Source of the DNA: Chromobotia macracanthus
Lineage: Eukaryota; Chordata; Actinopteri; Cypriniformes; Botiidae
Assembly (NCBI GenBank): GCA_036877525.1
Contig: JAZGTH010000019.1
Span: forward strand, 470,001-534,000
DNA: 64,000 nt
Direction of reading: 5' to 3'
Positions within the stretch are counted from its first letter, which is position 1; the number at the start of each line of letters is the position of its first letter. The notes beneath the pieces were generated by a model. The model searched no databases, had not been told where the DNA came from, and was given only the letters and a program-made list of their open reading frames with translations. A program made the position numbers and the translations under genes. Below, piece after piece: positions 1 to 11,806 of the stretch.

Positions 1-441
<441 letters not shown>

Positions 442-1737
442 TGAAAAGATGTTATCTGTCAAAGCTCAGAATGTTGGTCCTCCATTTCACCTGCTCATAT
501 GGTATGCTTCTGACTTTCTGCTCCTGGTTATATTTAATTGAAAACCTAATTAAATTTAAAACCTCTGTTTGGTACAATGCAATACTGTCTTTTTGTGTGA
601 AGCAGTCAGTTGTGTCTTTGAAGGCTGAATCCTCCTAGAAGTGCTGTTAATATATGCCACCCTTAAAACTAGATTTAACTTTACCTGAATATTATATCTC
701 AAATTGTACAACTTGACCTGACCTGCACTGGTCTCAGGTCAGAATTTCAAGAATAATATTAATAATTAAATGAAAAATTCTCAATTAACCGTACTAAAAG
801 TGTGATCTCTTGTTGCATGCTTTATTATATAATTAGGGCTGAGCACTGAGGTGTGAAAACCTATTGCAATTGCTTTGTTTCTTCTTCTCCAAAATTAATC
901 ACATTTTTGAGTGCCTAAACATGCTTGAAAACTCATAAAACTTTGCACACCCTTCAGAGGTGATGAAAATTTACACCTGTTATAGATTTCAGAATTGGGA
1001 GTGGCAAAATGACTCGATAGCATCACCTACAATTTTTTGCCCTATGTTTCACATACATACGAAATTCAGTAGGCACATGTAACACCTTGAAACATAAAAA
1101 ATCTCTTACAACAGAACTTTAAACTCAACTTTAATTTTCTCTGCAGTTTTTTTCATATTTTCCTTTTTCCAGGCATCAAACTGTAACAAACCCCCCCTAG
1201 AGGTTTAATTAGATCAACATCGTATTAGGTCAGAATAATCTAAAGACCTTTGCATTGCAAAATTGTGAAGCTTTTCAGTTTTCATTGAAATGTTTCACCA
1301 CAGGAAGCTGTTTTAACTGAAACGTATAATGTCCAATCTGCCCAAACTTCACATGATTGATTAAAACCTTGAAAACTTCACTGTTCACTATTTTCCAAAA
1401 GCCACCGGGTGGTGGTGGCACCGGTGCAAGGCCTGATCAATGCTGCTTTCAGCTTTAAGTCATTATTTATAACTTTATTTACCTTAAACAGGATTAGAGA
1501 TTCAAGCAAATCAATACAAACAAAACTCACTTAAATCCATTTAATTTCACAAATAAATTTACACATCAAAAATAATGTTATCCCTGTAAGCCTATTTGCA
1601 GTTATTTGCCATCACATAGTCCAGTGGGGAGTAATCGTTACACACTGTGTGATAGCAAACATCTCCCCACATGTCTATTCACACAATTTTTCATCTGTCT
1701 GTGCAAATCACTGGCATCCTGTCTCTCTGTAAAGAGC

Positions 1738-1762
1738 GCTCTCTCTCTCTCTCTCTCTCTCC
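1738..1762. repeat. (CT)n microsatellite
   Basis: Uninterrupted CT dinucleotides following a GAGCG context. It creates serine/leucine repeats in one frame and arginine/glutamate repeats on the other strand, which are not real proteins. Confidence 0.9.
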
Positions 1763-1876
1763 TAACATCTCACTGTGTTTTAACTTGCTGCCACTCTGAA
1801 TGCAAAACCTGACATAAATACATGTGGTCACACCACAAATCATACATGAATTGCCCTCATCTGGAGCTACAGATAT

Positions 1877-1942
1877 GTACATGACATACTAAGTATGTCA
1901 CATATATGTACATGACATACTAAGTATGTACATGACATACAG
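1877..1942. repeat. Short tandem repeat, unit contains GTACATGACATACTAAGTAT
   Basis: Two full copies (starting at 1877 and 1908) and one partial copy (starting at 1928) of a unit of about 20-31 bp follow each other. Each unit is partly self-complementary (ACATACTAAGTATGT), so the array could form small hairpins. It is a minor local expansion. Confidence 0.75.
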
Positions 1943-4900
1943 TCAGTCTGTTTGTAGCGCCTCACCTCATGTGGCCTGTTAGGTCAGGCAAGGCGACATG
2001 CTCCACAGAGAGAGAATCAGATGCTGCAGGCTCAGGCAGCATCAAAGACCCGACTGGTCGACCCTAGAGTTTCCCTTTGTGCCCTTGAGCCAGAGATAAG
2101 ACTTAACAACAGCAAATTTCTTAACAACAGCAAATCACGAGCCCTGAATAGAGGATAGGGGATAAAAATATGCTGGTTTATGTAAATTCAAAGACTTAGG
2201 AACATGGAGAAGGCAGAAAATAGTTTCATCAATGTTGCATTGAGGTTCAGTTTCTACAGATCTACTGATTGTAGATCATGATGTGGGATGTAACTCATGT
2301 TGATTAAAGGAAAATAAATCCTAACTTCCCAATGTTTTTGTGTTTCAAATTTCTTTTTATTAAGAGCCGATTCAGGTGTCTTTATCACAGTGGTAAAGCA
2401 GTGCTTGTATAAATCCTGTGAAGTATGTCAGATTGTAGTAGTTTACTGTATCCTAAATAACCCATCACATATAACTTTCCCGCAAGATTGCACATTGTGG
2501 CATGAAAATTGCATTCAGTGGTACATTTTTGAGCATGTTTGCATTGTTACCTGATTTGCATAGTTCTGTTGGTGAATCAGATACTAAAAGATTGATAATC
2601 AGATTAATAATTCGAGACTTCCTGTGTATCAGAACATTCTTGGACAGAATAAGGAACAGGGTGAACCAGACTGTTGTTAGTATGTCGACAATAGACAAGT
2701 CTGGCACTGCTGACTTTCTGAAGAGATCTGTATGGATCATTTATCATACTGCCCTTCCTGAGCCTATCCACGTCACATTACATAAGAGTTCAGAATGTGT
2801 TGTTGTGGCTAAACAGAAGCAATGCTGATCTGACCGCCTTGTACAGGAATTTCTACAGTAGGTCAAAATGAGTTGAAATAATGAGAAATAATATTATATA
2901 AAAGTTAGTTCTGGTCTTTTAATGTGAGAGTGCTGATTAGGGATCACATTTACACTAGGGTGCGTTTACTGTTTTGTATCACTATTCCAAAGTAACCACT
3001 GGACATGTCATGGATGACACACGCTATCATACGCACTTAGTTGCATGCTCTAGCACACATTTTGCCTTTTTGCTGCTCCAGTTATTTCTAAGAAACAGCT
3101 CAAATATCATTGCTGATTCTAAAATCAATTGATTGAATTCACAAATCCCACAAATCATTGAATTTGTAACTGAGGCTTGGATGCATCTTTTGAACTAGCA
3201 ACAGTAGATCCTAAATACATGTAAAAACATATTTCCACACAAAACGTTTTTATTGGGACATTTTCTTTACTCATGTACATACTTTCTATTGCCTGTTGAC
3301 TTTTTGTATAAAAAGCAAAATCACACTTGCAGTCGTGCTATTACGGCTGTATATCATACCATAACGCAATCTTGCTTGTGTGATATAGCTAATATTAAGA
3401 AACTGAAGGTGGGATCCCATCTGTGATTTCTTTCTCATCTGCGATTGTGTATCCCTGTGATTGCCAGATCCTCAACACCTTTCTAAATAAAGAACCTTGT
3501 CAAGTGCCACTAATAAAATACTCATCTCTTAAACAGCCCCATCAATGATGCATCACAAGATGATTTTAAATACAGTTAAACCCTGCAGCTTCAACAAATC
3601 TTCAAAGCCTTGCACAGGTGTTTAGACATTGAATATCCTCACTACTACTGTCAGCTACCCATTCTCAAAATGTTCTGTTCTTGCTTCACTTATCATGCTC
3701 TTCAGGCCATAGATGTGGATGTTTTCTAATGGCTTTAGAGCGAGAGTGATTTACAGATGAATGCAATGCAGTCTGAATACTGTCTACCTCTCTAAAGGTC
3801 AGCTGGATTGTGAGAGAATAGGCACAACGTCTTTCTCAGCGTCATATCATGCTGCCTGCTCATCAGGGTAGAGCTTGTCCTTTCAAGCTGATTTGGGATC
3901 AGCTTTCCCCAGAGTAAATCTTACCTCCACGGTGAGAGCAGAAGTACAACAGATTTTGGATCAGTGTGAAGTCTAAACTTCAGCCAAGTTCTTTCACAGT
4001 CAAGGTGCAAAAAACACAAAAGTACTCATGCACAACAGTGGATATAACAGTGGATATATTTTGTGTTCTTTGTGCTTATATATATATGCTGTTTTTGTAA
4101 GAAAGGGACTAACTGCTTATTTTGCATTGCTGATTCGTGTTGGTGTAAAAATAGAGCTAGGTAAGGATGCAAGGTTGTACACATGGAACTGCAGACATTT
4201 GTGGCCCACAGACTCATTCCCATGTGTAGAGATTTATTAAGATACGTTTTCACAGGGTATTCTCAGAGTGTTAAACAAAAAGCCCATTGGTGTTCATTAA
4301 GCTTGACAGAGAACAGCTCTGCTTGACATTCCCCATTGGATTATTAAATTACAAGCACAACACTGAAATGAGGAAGAGTGGGGTGGCTCCACTTGAATTT
4401 AATGCTCTTTGGGGGAAGTCTTTTTAATTAATAAGGTGCATTTTTGCTGTGTGAGCTCCATGCTGTAGCATGCGGTAATAACAACTTCTTGGGATCAATG
4501 TGCCACCACATTACATTGGGCCTGCTTGTACTGCATCAATTAACCTAACATGTATTTGGTATTAGCAGTATTCTCTAGAATGCATTAACCAGCACAAGGG
4601 AATCGGAGCATGCTCACAAGCAGCCTGCACTTTACCAATCCAACAGAGGTACACCGCCCGCGCTTGCCCATAAATACACTGTAGTAATGGTCTGAGCTTG
4701 CCCACAAGTAGTTCTGTCATGCGTTTAGTTAAAGAACTGAACCCATTCAACCTTTGTTATTGTAGTGTTTTCATTTAATTTATTGAAACCCGTGACTTAT
4801 AATGTTTGTATGTGTGTAACCCTGTTTGAGCTGCCTGTGGTGTGAACAGCATGACAAATTATCCAGAGAACCAAGACATCTTAAATATTATGGCACTATT

Positions 4901-6461
4901 TTAAAGCTATTATTTCTTCAAATTTCTGTTTATGGATAATAATACAGGGAAAGTAAAAGGGTTTTGCAGTGAGCAAGTAACTTAATTGTTGTGACACGTT
5001 CAACAATTAAGTTAAAAAATACCCTCAGCTCTAGTATCTATACTAGAAACCATAAAACCCTCTCCCACGATATTCTGAGTGGAGAAAGGGTCAGAACCTC
5101 TACTACAGAACTGTAACACCAAAACATATTTATTTAGTTGTTGTATCACTCAGTTTGTTAAATGACATATGAATTACATTGTCTGTATTCCTTGGAACAT
5201 GCTACAAAAAGAATATCAGGCTCATGGTTTACATATTCTGCTTTCAATATTTCTGTATGTTCTGTATTTTTAATCATGCCAATGAGTTCCTCTTTAAAAG
5301 TACTGAAAGTGTTTCAGAATACTTGAAGTTTAACCAAATACACTGGGTCAATTTGTGTGAAATCCTTTGGTAGCTCAAGGACTCAAAATTCAATATTTGA
5401 ATAATATTGTATATTACAGTAATAATGCTTTTATAATTTGTTTTGTGAGTGAACAGCAAAACATACAAAATCCAAAGACAACTGATTTACAATCATAATA
5501 TTTATTTTCATAAGATTATGTGTGTAAAAACCAAAGAATTTAGGAACTGCAACCAATTTACTTGGTGTATGTCATTTATAAGCATGCTTAAACAAGGCTT
5601 AAAGGGTTAACTGACCCTAGAGATTGTTGTACATTAAGATGGGTACAACCTTTAATTAATTATCATACTTGTGAATGCAAAACAGATTATTCAACTATGC
5701 ACAATCTTTATATTGAGAGACATTTATTTATTTAAATAAATGACAATCTGGGCATGCCTTAAAATATATTTTAATCTGCCTAGTTCAGTCCTGTTATTGC
5801 ATTAACTTTATCTAAACTTTCTAAACTCTCCCATTTAATCTACTTCTCTGAACAATTATGGAACTTTGTATGGCTGCACTTCTCATCTTTATGCCTCCTT
5901 AGAATTAACTGATTATATTGTACTCCCCATTTGCAAGTTAATAGTGTCTGCTAAATTAATGAATTTACACGTACCTCATCTGGCCCATTCCAGTAGTCCA
6001 CGTTGCCTTTATTGTAAATTACCTGCCCATAAGTATAGTAATTAAAATTTACTGGATAAAGATTTTTTTCTTTATGAATCTATTTTTCAGTATAATTTTT
6101 TGAAAAAGCTGTACTGTAGACCATGAATGTGGTTTTCACACATTTGTACTACCATGGTAACATATAACTATATACCTTATCCTCAATCTTGCATTTTGTA
6201 GAATTCTAGACTGATCTTTGTATTATGCTATTTGTATTGTTAATGGTTACCAGTCACATACAGTATACTTGTACAGTATATCTTGTTTTCTAATGTATAC
6301 TTAGTCATTGTTTTTGGTAAAATTATCTTTTAATGCATACCTAATATACAGTAACTGTTTTTTGCTGTTTTTACAGTTGTTGTTTGTATTATTTTTATGC
6401 ATACATTTTATGCTACAATGCCTTTGTTGTGGTTTGATGTTTTGATCTGTTAATATGCACC

Positions 6462-6889
6462 TGTAATGATGGGCTAGTCACACGAGGATCCATTTGCAGC
6501 ATTTATTAAATGTAGCCAAACAGGCAGGGTTAAGTAACAGCAGACAGGGTTATCAGAGGCAAGGCAGAGGCATAAACGTAGAACAGGCAAGGGTTGTGGT
6601 CAGCAAACAATCATAAACCAAAGAACATTCCAATAATCAAGGCAGGCAGCAAACAATCAACAACGGGATATACAATCCAAAACCAAAAACAGGGACTCCA
6701 CAAACAATGAAACCACTTAGAATTGTTACCAGAGCAAAACAAGACTTCACAGAGACTTGATGAAAGCCTGGGGTTCATAATACAGTGGCTTATGAGTGTC
6801 AGGTGTAACAGGATGTAATCAATCCAAGGAATGTGGCATTATGGGAAACGTAGTCCATCTAGAGTAGTGCAGGGACCTCCTCCGTAACA
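6462..6889 (-). mobile_element. Solo LTR of a retrotransposon, 5-bp target duplication
   Basis: A 428-bp unit starts TGTAATGATGGG and ends CCTCCGTAACA, so it has the TG...CA ends of a long terminal repeat. It is flanked on both sides by the same 5 bp, GCACC (6457-6461 and 6890-6894), a target-site duplication. Read on the minus strand, an AATAAA polyadenylation signal (complement at 6502-6507) lies about 40 bp before the LTR's 3' end, as expected for an R-U5 boundary. There is no internal region or coding sequence, so it is most simply a solo LTR left after recombination between the two LTRs of a full element. The superfamily (Ty3/Gypsy-like or other) cannot be told from the LTR alone. Confidence 0.78.
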
Positions 6890-7710
6890 GCACCCGTTTA
6901 AAAACAAATCCCAAATACAACATATCCTAACTGAAATAAATACTGCTAATTTAATATGTGGACTACAAGCATAATTGTGGTAATAATAATCTCTTTGTAA
7001 GAAGGCATGTGTCATAAAATAGAAAATAGACATTTGCATTAAATGTTTTGGACAAAAAATCAAACTGAATTTGCTGTGTCTCACAAGCAAAAGCTACAAA
7101 AATGACCAAGTTCTATTTCAAAACTTTGAATGTAGCTCTAAAACTCAGCATTGTTTAACACAAGAGACTGTAAAATGCTTACTAATTTTCACTGACATCC
7201 TCTAAGCACCCATTCAGTGCCTGTATTGTCTGAGGCTGCAGACTGCTCCATTCATGTTTCATCTTCACCCTACACATCTTCACACCTCTCTCTGCAGTGA
7301 GGTTTAAAGATACATCTCTAATCAGGATACCTTTTGTCTTTGTTCTGTTCACTGAAACCTGATCCAAATTCTCACTTAAATATCTTTGCTTTTGTATGAA
7401 AAGTCTTCCTAAAAAGCATTCTCATTCTAAACATTCATAATTAATCATATAATTGTTCCTGGGAACAGGTGCGTAGAGGCTAGCAGTCATGTTAGCTTAG
7501 CTTATAGCGTATCAGCACATGGCAATAAGAATAATGCTGTATTTAAACTGTTTAATTGCTGTATAAACTGCTTGCTTAATATTTGTCTTTAGAAACAGAA
7601 AATCCAGGCCTTGGGGAGCCAGCACTTGTTGACCACCATTCACCAAGTAAAAAAAGTACAACTTTGTATACACATGTAATAAGTGCCTACAAGTGATACA
7701 TGCTGCATAT
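6890..7710. other. Gene-free stretch
   Basis: Only short, unconvincing reading frames occur here. One 61-codon minus-strand frame (7182-7367) has no recognisable motif. I see nothing else. Confidence 0.5.
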
Positions 7711-8326
7711 TCTTAAGTACTCTGACCACCAAGTTACTATGGGATGTCAGGGTAATACTTCCTTACTTGTTCTCATAGAAAACTTGCATGGGTAAATTAA
7801 TGTGTAAAAGTTATTTAACTATAAGATTTATAAAGCGAAACATACTTCCTCCTTCCTGTTTATGTATGTATATGCCATGATAAGATGTAATTTATAAATT
7901 AAATAGTTTCAAAATTCTGATTAGTTGAGCCATGTTTGGTAAGGAGGACATGTTTGGAGGACAATGGCATGTCACATGGTAGCCTGTCCCTTAATTCTCA
8001 GCATGTGCACAATTAAATATTAATTTTGGGATGAGTCATAGAAGAGTTTACTATAAATAAGTTATTTTAAGTCAGTTTTGCAACAGGTAGGATTTATTTA
8101 ATTCTATGGTGTTCACAAACAGACACTGACTGTAATATGGTGTATCAGTGACATCTGAGCCATTATATGATTGGCAGACAAGATGATCCAAGTTAACAGT
8201 TACATTTTCTTCAGACATACAGAGGCAGAGGTTGTCTTCTTCTTTAATAAGAGATTCTTTGGAATAGGATCACTGGGACATTTCACTATTCTGTGTCACT
8301 CTGCTTGTCTGTGTTTGCCTTAGGCT
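7711..8326. repeat. 616-bp long direct repeat, copy 1
   Basis: This block recurs almost exactly at 11193-11806 in the same orientation. By eye the copies differ by three transitions (about 7997, 8008 and 8295) and one 2-bp indel near 7820, so they are about 99.5% identical. Both copies begin TCTTAAGTACTCTGACCACC and end GCCTTAGGCT, after which the flanks diverge completely. I find no terminal inverted repeats, no poly-A tail, no convincing target duplication and no coding potential. It is either a young duplication or a member of an unrecognised dispersed family. Confidence 0.9.
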
Positions 8327-10426
8327 GTAGTAATATGCTGTACTGCAGTGTCGACCTCATGCCATTAGCAACCTCTCCGATCTCAGAAATGTACATAATT
8401 CATAAATACTGTGTCCAAATAGGCACAGACAGCAATTATACCAAGGCACGTGTATGGTCATGTACTTAATTACATCTGCAAAGCATGACTGTGGCTCATC
8501 TTTGACGCTGTGAGTTGAAGTGAGAGTTTCTGCATTAGTGACATCCACTCAAGCGGAGCCTTGAAAATGTCATTTATGTCATTCATGATATGGCTTTGAT
8601 GCGTCACCATGGCAAAGTCTTTGTTACAGAATGTAACATTTCATCAGCACCTTCCAAAGCCAAGGACTTGTCTCTCAAGCATTACAAAAATGGAGCAGGG
8701 GACTGAAATTGACATGTTGCTTTATAACTTTAATACATATTTCTAATTTCCTCTCTATCTCTTTGTCAAACACACAGGCATACTTTCTATCTATGACAAC
8801 CTTTAAAGCTAGATTACATTACATGACTTTAGTTGTGACTTTTGTCCTGATTTGCAGTTGAGGCAAGATGGGGTAAGTTGGCATTAGTTGCTGCGAGTCA
8901 GAGCCACTCTGCAAATTTTGGGAAATTGGAGTTGACAGATTTCACAGAAAAGTGCATAGTTTATGATGTGTATCCTCTCCAATTTTGTACCCTCAGAGTA
9001 TGATTCCATGTAGTCAGTGTTAAACAAACATTTTTGGTATTTTGAGCCAGAAATCTCATAATGGATGCTCCATGACTCAAATCCTTTTGTCATTTTGGGG
9101 TTTGACTGTAACAATTTACTTTATCCGCAATGCCAAGAGCATTTACCCTCTGCTCCCATGATGGGATCCATGAATAATGAAATGCAAAAATTTACAGTTT
9201 AGGCTTCCAGTCTATCATACATAATATTTTACCTTTATATATTATATACATATGTTTGTCAGAGACAGTGAAAAGACGGCTTTAGCATGTAATGCCTAGT
9301 ATTTAAAAAATGTTCAGATTTCATAAATTGTGTAGCATAATGCACCCCATATTACAAGCCTTTTACTTACAACTAATTTTGATCCTTATTACACTGAGGC
9401 TGTCTGATGTCATACATCAATGTGCAGTAGTGCCTCATGGGTAACAAACAATCAGTTGTACTCCAAATCAGTTGATGCTACTAGCTGCTGTGGTGGCATA
9501 TAGTATACTCAAGGTTACAGCTGCCAGCCTGAAGCCTTTTAATATAGAATCACTGCATTAAACACCCTGTAGTCTCTGTTTGAACATGCTGTTTACACTA
9601 ACCGATAGGTTTGAATTATGAGGAGAGAAGACAAAGATGGAGGACCACAGTAACCACAGTAATGTCAGGGGGCAGTTGAGACAGTTTCACTTCAAAAAGC
9701 AAATTGTTTTGCTTTATGTTTTTTTTTTGTAATTGAATTTCAAGTTTTAATGCTACACCAAACAAATATGGTTGTTAGTTTATGTAAATTGCGGGTTTCT
9801 GACTAAGGGCTGTATGCAAGCTGCAGTTATTAATTTCTGAACTACAGGGTGGCACATGATCAACAGCAATCATATTGCAATTAGATTTCACTGTAGTACA
9901 TACAGCTTGGTTAACCATGGCAGTATTGAATGGCACTGATTTTTATGAGATGGTTTGCCTCAATGAATATGCAAACAGAATAAGAGCAAAGTGAAATGAA
10001 ACATAAAGTGAGTCAAATAAACATATAGAATGGATACAGAATGCAGAATTTTGAACTATTTTGAACAGGTGATTAAATGTCACTGGAAACATCAAAGCAA
10101 GACAGAGGAAAAATAAAGTTTATTAAAAATGGCAATGATTACTAGATTAAATACTTGTTCTGTTTTTTGTTAAAGACCATGAGTCATTAAAACATCATCA
10201 AAACTTAATCCATTTTAGGGGTTGCTTTTATCTGCCAATGATACTAACTGGCTCTGAGCTAAATGTTGTCAGATCACATTGTGTGTTAATTGAGAAACAG
10301 CTCTAATAGGGATGTGCAGCAAAACCATTATCTGTATTTGTATGCCTAACAAAATTGTTAATTCGAATGTGATTGTGCTATGGCTTCCACCTCAAACAGT
10401 GCTATAAAACAAAGCTAATGTCTATG
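8327..10426. other. Gene-free stretch between the direct repeats
   Basis: No reading frame with protein-like composition, no splice-bounded conserved segment and no RNA gene was seen. The sequence is unique-looking AT-rich DNA up to the solo LTR. Confidence 0.5.
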
Positions 10427-10891
10427 TGTAACATCACGCCAGCAGAGGGAGCCCTCACCGGAATACTGACTGCTCATGCTCCCTCTGCTGAACTCTGAAC
10501 TTTGAACTCTGAACTTACTTCCTGTTTGGCATCTATATAAACCTTGCTGCCACATGACCACGTTGTGAAGTATTGCCAGCTTTACACCTGACTATTAAGC
10601 ATTCTCTTTTACTGCCTGCTTTCCTGTGTTTTACCTATTGTTTGGTTCTCGTTTTCTGATTTTTGCCTTGCCCCTTTGTTTGACACCTGGATCGGACTGT
10701 TTGTTTAGATATTGATTCTCTGCCAGGATTTACGACCTCTGATTTACGTCTCTCCCCTTTGTTTGACACCTGGATTGGACTGTCTATGTTTATTACGACC
10801 CTTTGCCTGTACTTTCGACTTTGATTATGGATAACCCCAATAAACATCCGCAACTGGATCCTGCTTCAGCTTCTGCCTCAGCCCCCTTACA
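10427..10891 (+). mobile_element. Solo LTR with TATA box, poly-A signal and 5-bp target duplication
   Basis: A 465-bp unit starts TGTAACATCACG and ends CCCCCTTACA and is flanked by identical 5-bp duplications, CTATG (10422-10426 and 10892-10896). A TATA box (TATATAA, 10534-10540) and an AATAAA signal (10839-10844) lie in the expected U3 and R positions for the plus strand. A 30-bp motif containing TTTGACACCTGGAT is present twice (10671-10700 and 10754-10783). There is no internal retroelement region, so this is a solo LTR. The minus-strand reading frame across 10635-10853 is a by-product of it. Confidence 0.85.
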
Positions 10892-11192
10892 CTATGTAAA
10901 CTGGCCGACAACTTTGTTTACACATGAAAGTGGCTAATTTGTGGTAATCAGCTGACACGGATAACGTGGTCAGCACACTTTATCTAAGCTGCTGCAGTCA
11001 GATGGTGTTAATGTATTGCATCCCTCACAGATTGCCATTAGCGGCTGGGACGATTAAATGAAAAAGTGGCTTGAAATAATGTACAAAATATATTAAATTA
11101 TGCTGGCCTTTGCAGTAAATAATTCTATATGATGAATAATATGAATAATTATAACAGCACTGAAGCCGCGACAGCTGGAAGTTCAAACACAA

Positions 11193-11806
11193 TCTTAAGT
11201 ACTCTGACCACCAAGTTACTATGGGATGTCAGGGTAATACTTCCTTACTTGTTCTCATAGAAAACTTGCATGGGTAAATTAATGTGTAAAAGTTATTTAA
11301 CTAAGATTTATAAAGCGAAACATACTTCCTCCTTCCTGTTTATGTATGTATATGCCATGATAAGATGTAATTTATAAATTAAATAGTTTCAAAATTCTGA
11401 TTAGTTGAGCCATGTTTGGTAAGGAGGACATGTTTGGAGGACAATGGCATGTCACATGGTAGCCTGTCCCTTAATTTTCAGCATGTGTACAATTAAATAT
11501 TAATTTTGGGATGAGTCATAGAAGAGTTTACTATAAATAAGTTATTTTAAGTCAGTTTTGCAACAGGTAGGATTTATTTAATTCTATGGTGTTCACAAAC
11601 AGACACTGACTGTAATATGGTGTATCAGTGACATCTGAGCCATTATATGATTGGCAGACAAGATGATCCAAGTTAACAGTTACATTTTCTTCAGACATAC
11701 AGAGGCAGAGGTTGTCTTCTTCTTTAATAAGAGATTCTTTGGAATAGGATCACTGGGACATTTCACTATTCTGTATCACTCTGCTTGTCTGTGTTTGCCT
11801 TAGGCT
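11193..11806. repeat. 614-bp long direct repeat, copy 2
   Basis: This is the second copy of the block at 7711-8326, in the same orientation and about 99.5% identical. The offset between the copies is 3.48 kb, and one solo LTR sits between them. It lacks the two bases AT near 11301 that copy 1 carries. Its flanks (AACACAA before, ATCACTCAG after) are unrelated to those of copy 1. Confidence 0.9.

Larger units (their letters stand above)
442..6461. other. Gene-free AT-rich stretch
   Basis: No reading frame here looks like a real protein: all are short (108 codons or fewer), lack recognisable motifs, and often overlap on both strands. The stretch contains a (CT)n microsatellite near 1738-1762 and a short tandem repeat at 1877-1942. 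I see no splice-bounded conserved exon and no RNA gene. Confidence 0.6.

Noticed and set aside
7711..11806. The 615-bp pair as the LTRs of one retrotransposon
   Set aside because: The 2.9 kb between the copies shows no reverse transcriptase, integrase, primer-binding site or polypurine tract. The block ends are not TG/CA and no flanking duplication is seen.
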